The notes below the pieces were generated by a model that saw nothing but the letters and a program-made list of their open reading frames with translations, made no database searches and had not been told where the DNA came from. Below are positions 5,346 to 6,096 of a DNA stretch of 6,096 bases, one piece after another; within the stretch, counting starts at the first letter, position 1, and every line of letters starts with the position of its first letter. Made by a program: the position numbers and the translations under genes. The stretch is from Gammaproteobacteria bacterium. Lineage in GTDB: Bacteria > Pseudomonadota > Gammaproteobacteria > SZUA-229. Where the stretch lies: NCBI GenBank assembly GCA_029287815.1, contig JARFQK010000043.1:1-6096 (forward strand), in the 5' to 3' direction.

Positions 5346-5369
5346 GGTCTGAGACCCTGTTCAAACAGG
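5346..5369. repeat. Two overlapping short palindromes before the right 96-bp repeat
   Basis: GGTCTGAGACC (5346-5356) has perfect 5-base arms around one base. CCTGTTCAAACAGG (5356-5369) has perfect 6-base arms around two bases. They end 16 bases before the right 96-bp repeat, mirroring the pair at 1216-1239, which ends 18 bases before the left copy. Arm lengths and order are similar although the sequence is not. No T-run follows, so a rho-independent terminator for the monooxygenase gene is unlikely. Confidence 0.55.
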
Positions 5370-5385
5370 TAATGTCCAGTGCGGA

Positions 5386-5481
5386 CGATACCATGCCAAC
5401 ATCAATTTTCATCTCATGGTATCGTTGTTGTCTGCCTTGCTACATGCAATAAATACCATGAAAAATACCATGCTCAGAAAA
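5386..5481 (+). repeat. 96-bp direct repeat, right copy, with ATACCATG motifs and hairpin arms
   Basis: This is the second copy of the repeat at 1258-1353, with no insertions or deletions between them. ATACCATG occurs at 5388-5395, exactly inverted at 5415-5422, and forward at 5453-5460 and 5465-5472 (12-base spacing). CGATACCATG (5386-5395) and CATGGTATCG (5415-5424) are perfect 10-base inverted arms around a 19-base loop. The octamers and the stretch linking the last two are kept exactly. Mismatches cluster in the hairpin loop and in the spacer after the hairpin. That pattern suggests the octamers are the functional part. It starts 75 bases after the monooxygenase-like gene and marks the right border of the four-gene block. 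Confidence 0.9.
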
Positions 5482-5608
5482 CCCTTCAAAAATTTCATTT
5501 TTTCCAAAAATACGTAAGCAGTCAATGCATCATATGAACACTATTTCACGAGGACACCAAGGTCGATGATGTCAGCCAAGACTGTATGTTGCAAAAAATT
5601 GCTGCAAC

Positions 5609-5625
5609 AGTCCCATTTTGGGACT
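5609..5625. promoter_or_regulatory. Inverted repeat AGTCCCA-TTT-TGGGACT, candidate operator/promoter of the right higBA
   Basis: Perfect 7-base arms surround three bases. The repeat ends at the first base of TATTAT (5625-5630), a possible -10, and TTGCTG (5599-5604) is a possible but widely spaced (20 bases) -35. A further inverted pair, GTTGCA (5588-5593) and TGCAAC (5603-5608), lies directly before it. An operator over the promoter is where a HigA antitoxin would be expected to repress its own operon. If this promoter is right, the transcript starts almost at ATG 5640, giving a very short leader. Confidence 0.45.
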
Positions 5626-5639
5626 ATTATATCGAGCAC

Positions 5640-5942
5640 ATGAGAATCATCGCACTGTCGACGCTGAACGCCTTCTGGGAAGAGAACCCGGAGTATCAGG
5701 ATGCCAAGGAGCCAACATTGGCCTGGTACCGTTATGCCTTGCATGCCGACTGGAGCTCACCTGCCAAGGTAAAGCAGGACTTCAGGAATGCCAGCATCCT
5801 TACGGATGGCCGAGTGGTGTTCAATATTGCGGGGAACAAGTATCGACTTGTCGTGTGGATCAACTACGCCTACAGGGTTATATACGTACGCTTTATTGGC
5901 ACCCATGCGCAGTACGACAAGATTGATGTGCAAACCATTTAA
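5640..5942 (+). CDS. higB: HigB-family toxin, mRNA endonuclease (PF09907 type)
   Basis: The 100-residue protein starts MRIIALSTLNAFWEENPEYQ. It has LAWYRYALHADWSSPAKVKQ (28-47) and the hallmark blocks ASILTDGRVVFNIAGNKYRL (51-70) and IYVRFIGTHAQYDKIDVQTI (81-100). This is the HigB type found with an unusual antitoxin class (E. coli YgjN is a relative). It belongs to a different family from the HigB at 700-996, although both degrade mRNA on the ribosome. R58, N62, K67, R69 and H89 fall in the blocks expected to bind and cut RNA, by analogy. ATG 5640 fits the family N-terminus; ATG 5586 would add 18 unrelated residues. The Shine-Dalgarno before it is weak (CGAG). Seventeen bases separate it from higA. 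The gene is intact. Confidence 0.93.
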   Translation: MRIIALSTLNAFWEENPEYQDAKEPTLAWYRYALHADWSSPAKVKQDFRNASILTDGRVVFNIAGNKYRLVVWINYAYRVIYVRFIGTHAQYDKIDVQTI

Positions 5943-5959
5943 CTGCCGGAGGATCAACC

Positions 5960-6096
5960 ATGGACATCAAACCGATTAAAACTGATGCCGACTACCGCGC
6001 GGCATTAAAAGAAATTGAAAGCCTGATGATCGCGGAACCTGATACGCCAGAAGGCGAAAAGCTCGAGGTCATGGTCAAGCTTATTGAGGCTTATGA
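5960..6096 (+). CDS. higA: HigA-type antitoxin, N-terminal 45 residues (runs off the window)
   Basis: The start MDIKPIKTDADYRAALKEIE followed by SLMIAEPDTPEGEKLEVMVK and LIEAY is the N-terminal neutralising region of the HigA class paired with PF09907-type HigB (E. coli YgjM is a relative). The XRE helix-turn-helix expected in its C-terminal half lies beyond the window. GGAGG (5948-5952) is 7 bases before ATG 5960, a stronger ribosome site than that of higB. This would favour antitoxin over toxin, as expected. It has no resemblance to the HigA at 389-691. Confidence 0.9.
   Translation, partial: MDIKPIKTDADYRAALKEIESLMIAEPDTPEGEKLEVMVKLIEAY

Larger units (their letters stand above)
5312..5639. 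other. Gene-free stretch between the monooxygenase-like gene and the right higBA operon
   Basis: No protein gene is convincing here. The stretch contains two short palindromes (5346-5369), the right 96-bp repeat (5386-5481), an A/T-rich tract (about 5480-5515) and the inverted repeat before higB (5609-5625). The higB frame is open upstream from about 5538, but the added residues do not resemble the family. No stem followed by a T-run typical of a terminator was found after the monooxygenase-like gene. Confidence 0.7.

Noticed and set aside
5346..5369. Rho-independent terminator after the monooxygenase-like gene
   Set aside because: The stems are short and are not followed by a run of T.
5586..5639. 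N-terminal extension of the right HigB starting at ATG 5586
   Set aside because: The extra 18 residues are unlike the family, and the inverted repeat and -10-like sequence lie within this stretch.

Overview
This is a piece of accessory bacterial DNA, most likely from a proteobacterium. The HigBA, Rv2258c-like methyltransferase and GlxA-like families, the moderate base composition and the clear Shine-Dalgarno sequences all fit that. The sequence does not settle genus or species. There are no rRNA or tRNA genes, no CRISPR array, and no replication or phage structural genes.

Layout. The left edge (1-225, minus) is the transposase-start end of an IS6-family insertion sequence. It has landed in a short conserved hypothetical gene, leaving only that gene's 5' part (226-386, minus). 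That gene sat directly behind a complete higBA toxin-antitoxin operon on the minus strand (higB 996-700, higA 691-389). After about 385 bases without a gene comes a four-gene block arranged as two divergent pairs. On the minus strand are a GlxA/AraC-type regulator (3179-2160) and a small SAM-dependent methyltransferase (about 2054-1382, frameshifted near its end). On the plus strand are an Rv2258c-type winged-helix methyltransferase (3298-4395) and a flavin monooxygenase-like protein (4511-5311). At the right is a second, unrelated higBA operon on the plus strand (higB 5640-5942, higA from 5960, cut by the window end).

The most unusual structure is a 96-bp sequence present twice in direct orientation (1258-1353 and 5386-5481, 82 of 96 positions identical with no gap). 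The copies sit exactly at the two outer ends of the four-gene block. Each copy has a hairpin-forming inverted repeat and four copies of the octamer ATACCATG in the order forward, inverted, forward, forward. Each is preceded, at almost the same distance, by two short perfect palindromes whose sequences differ between the copies. This looks like recombination or protein-binding sites bounding a cassette. Losing the block by recombination between them would leave two divergent higBA operons around one repeat.

Much of the region appears to be decaying. The hypothetical gene is cut by the IS, the small methyltransferase is frameshifted, and the monooxygenase has lost an internal part including its expected NADPH-binding fold. 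The regulator, the larger methyltransferase and both toxin genes look intact. The regulator probably controls the divergent pair, but its ligand and the substrate of the pathway cannot be read from the sequence.
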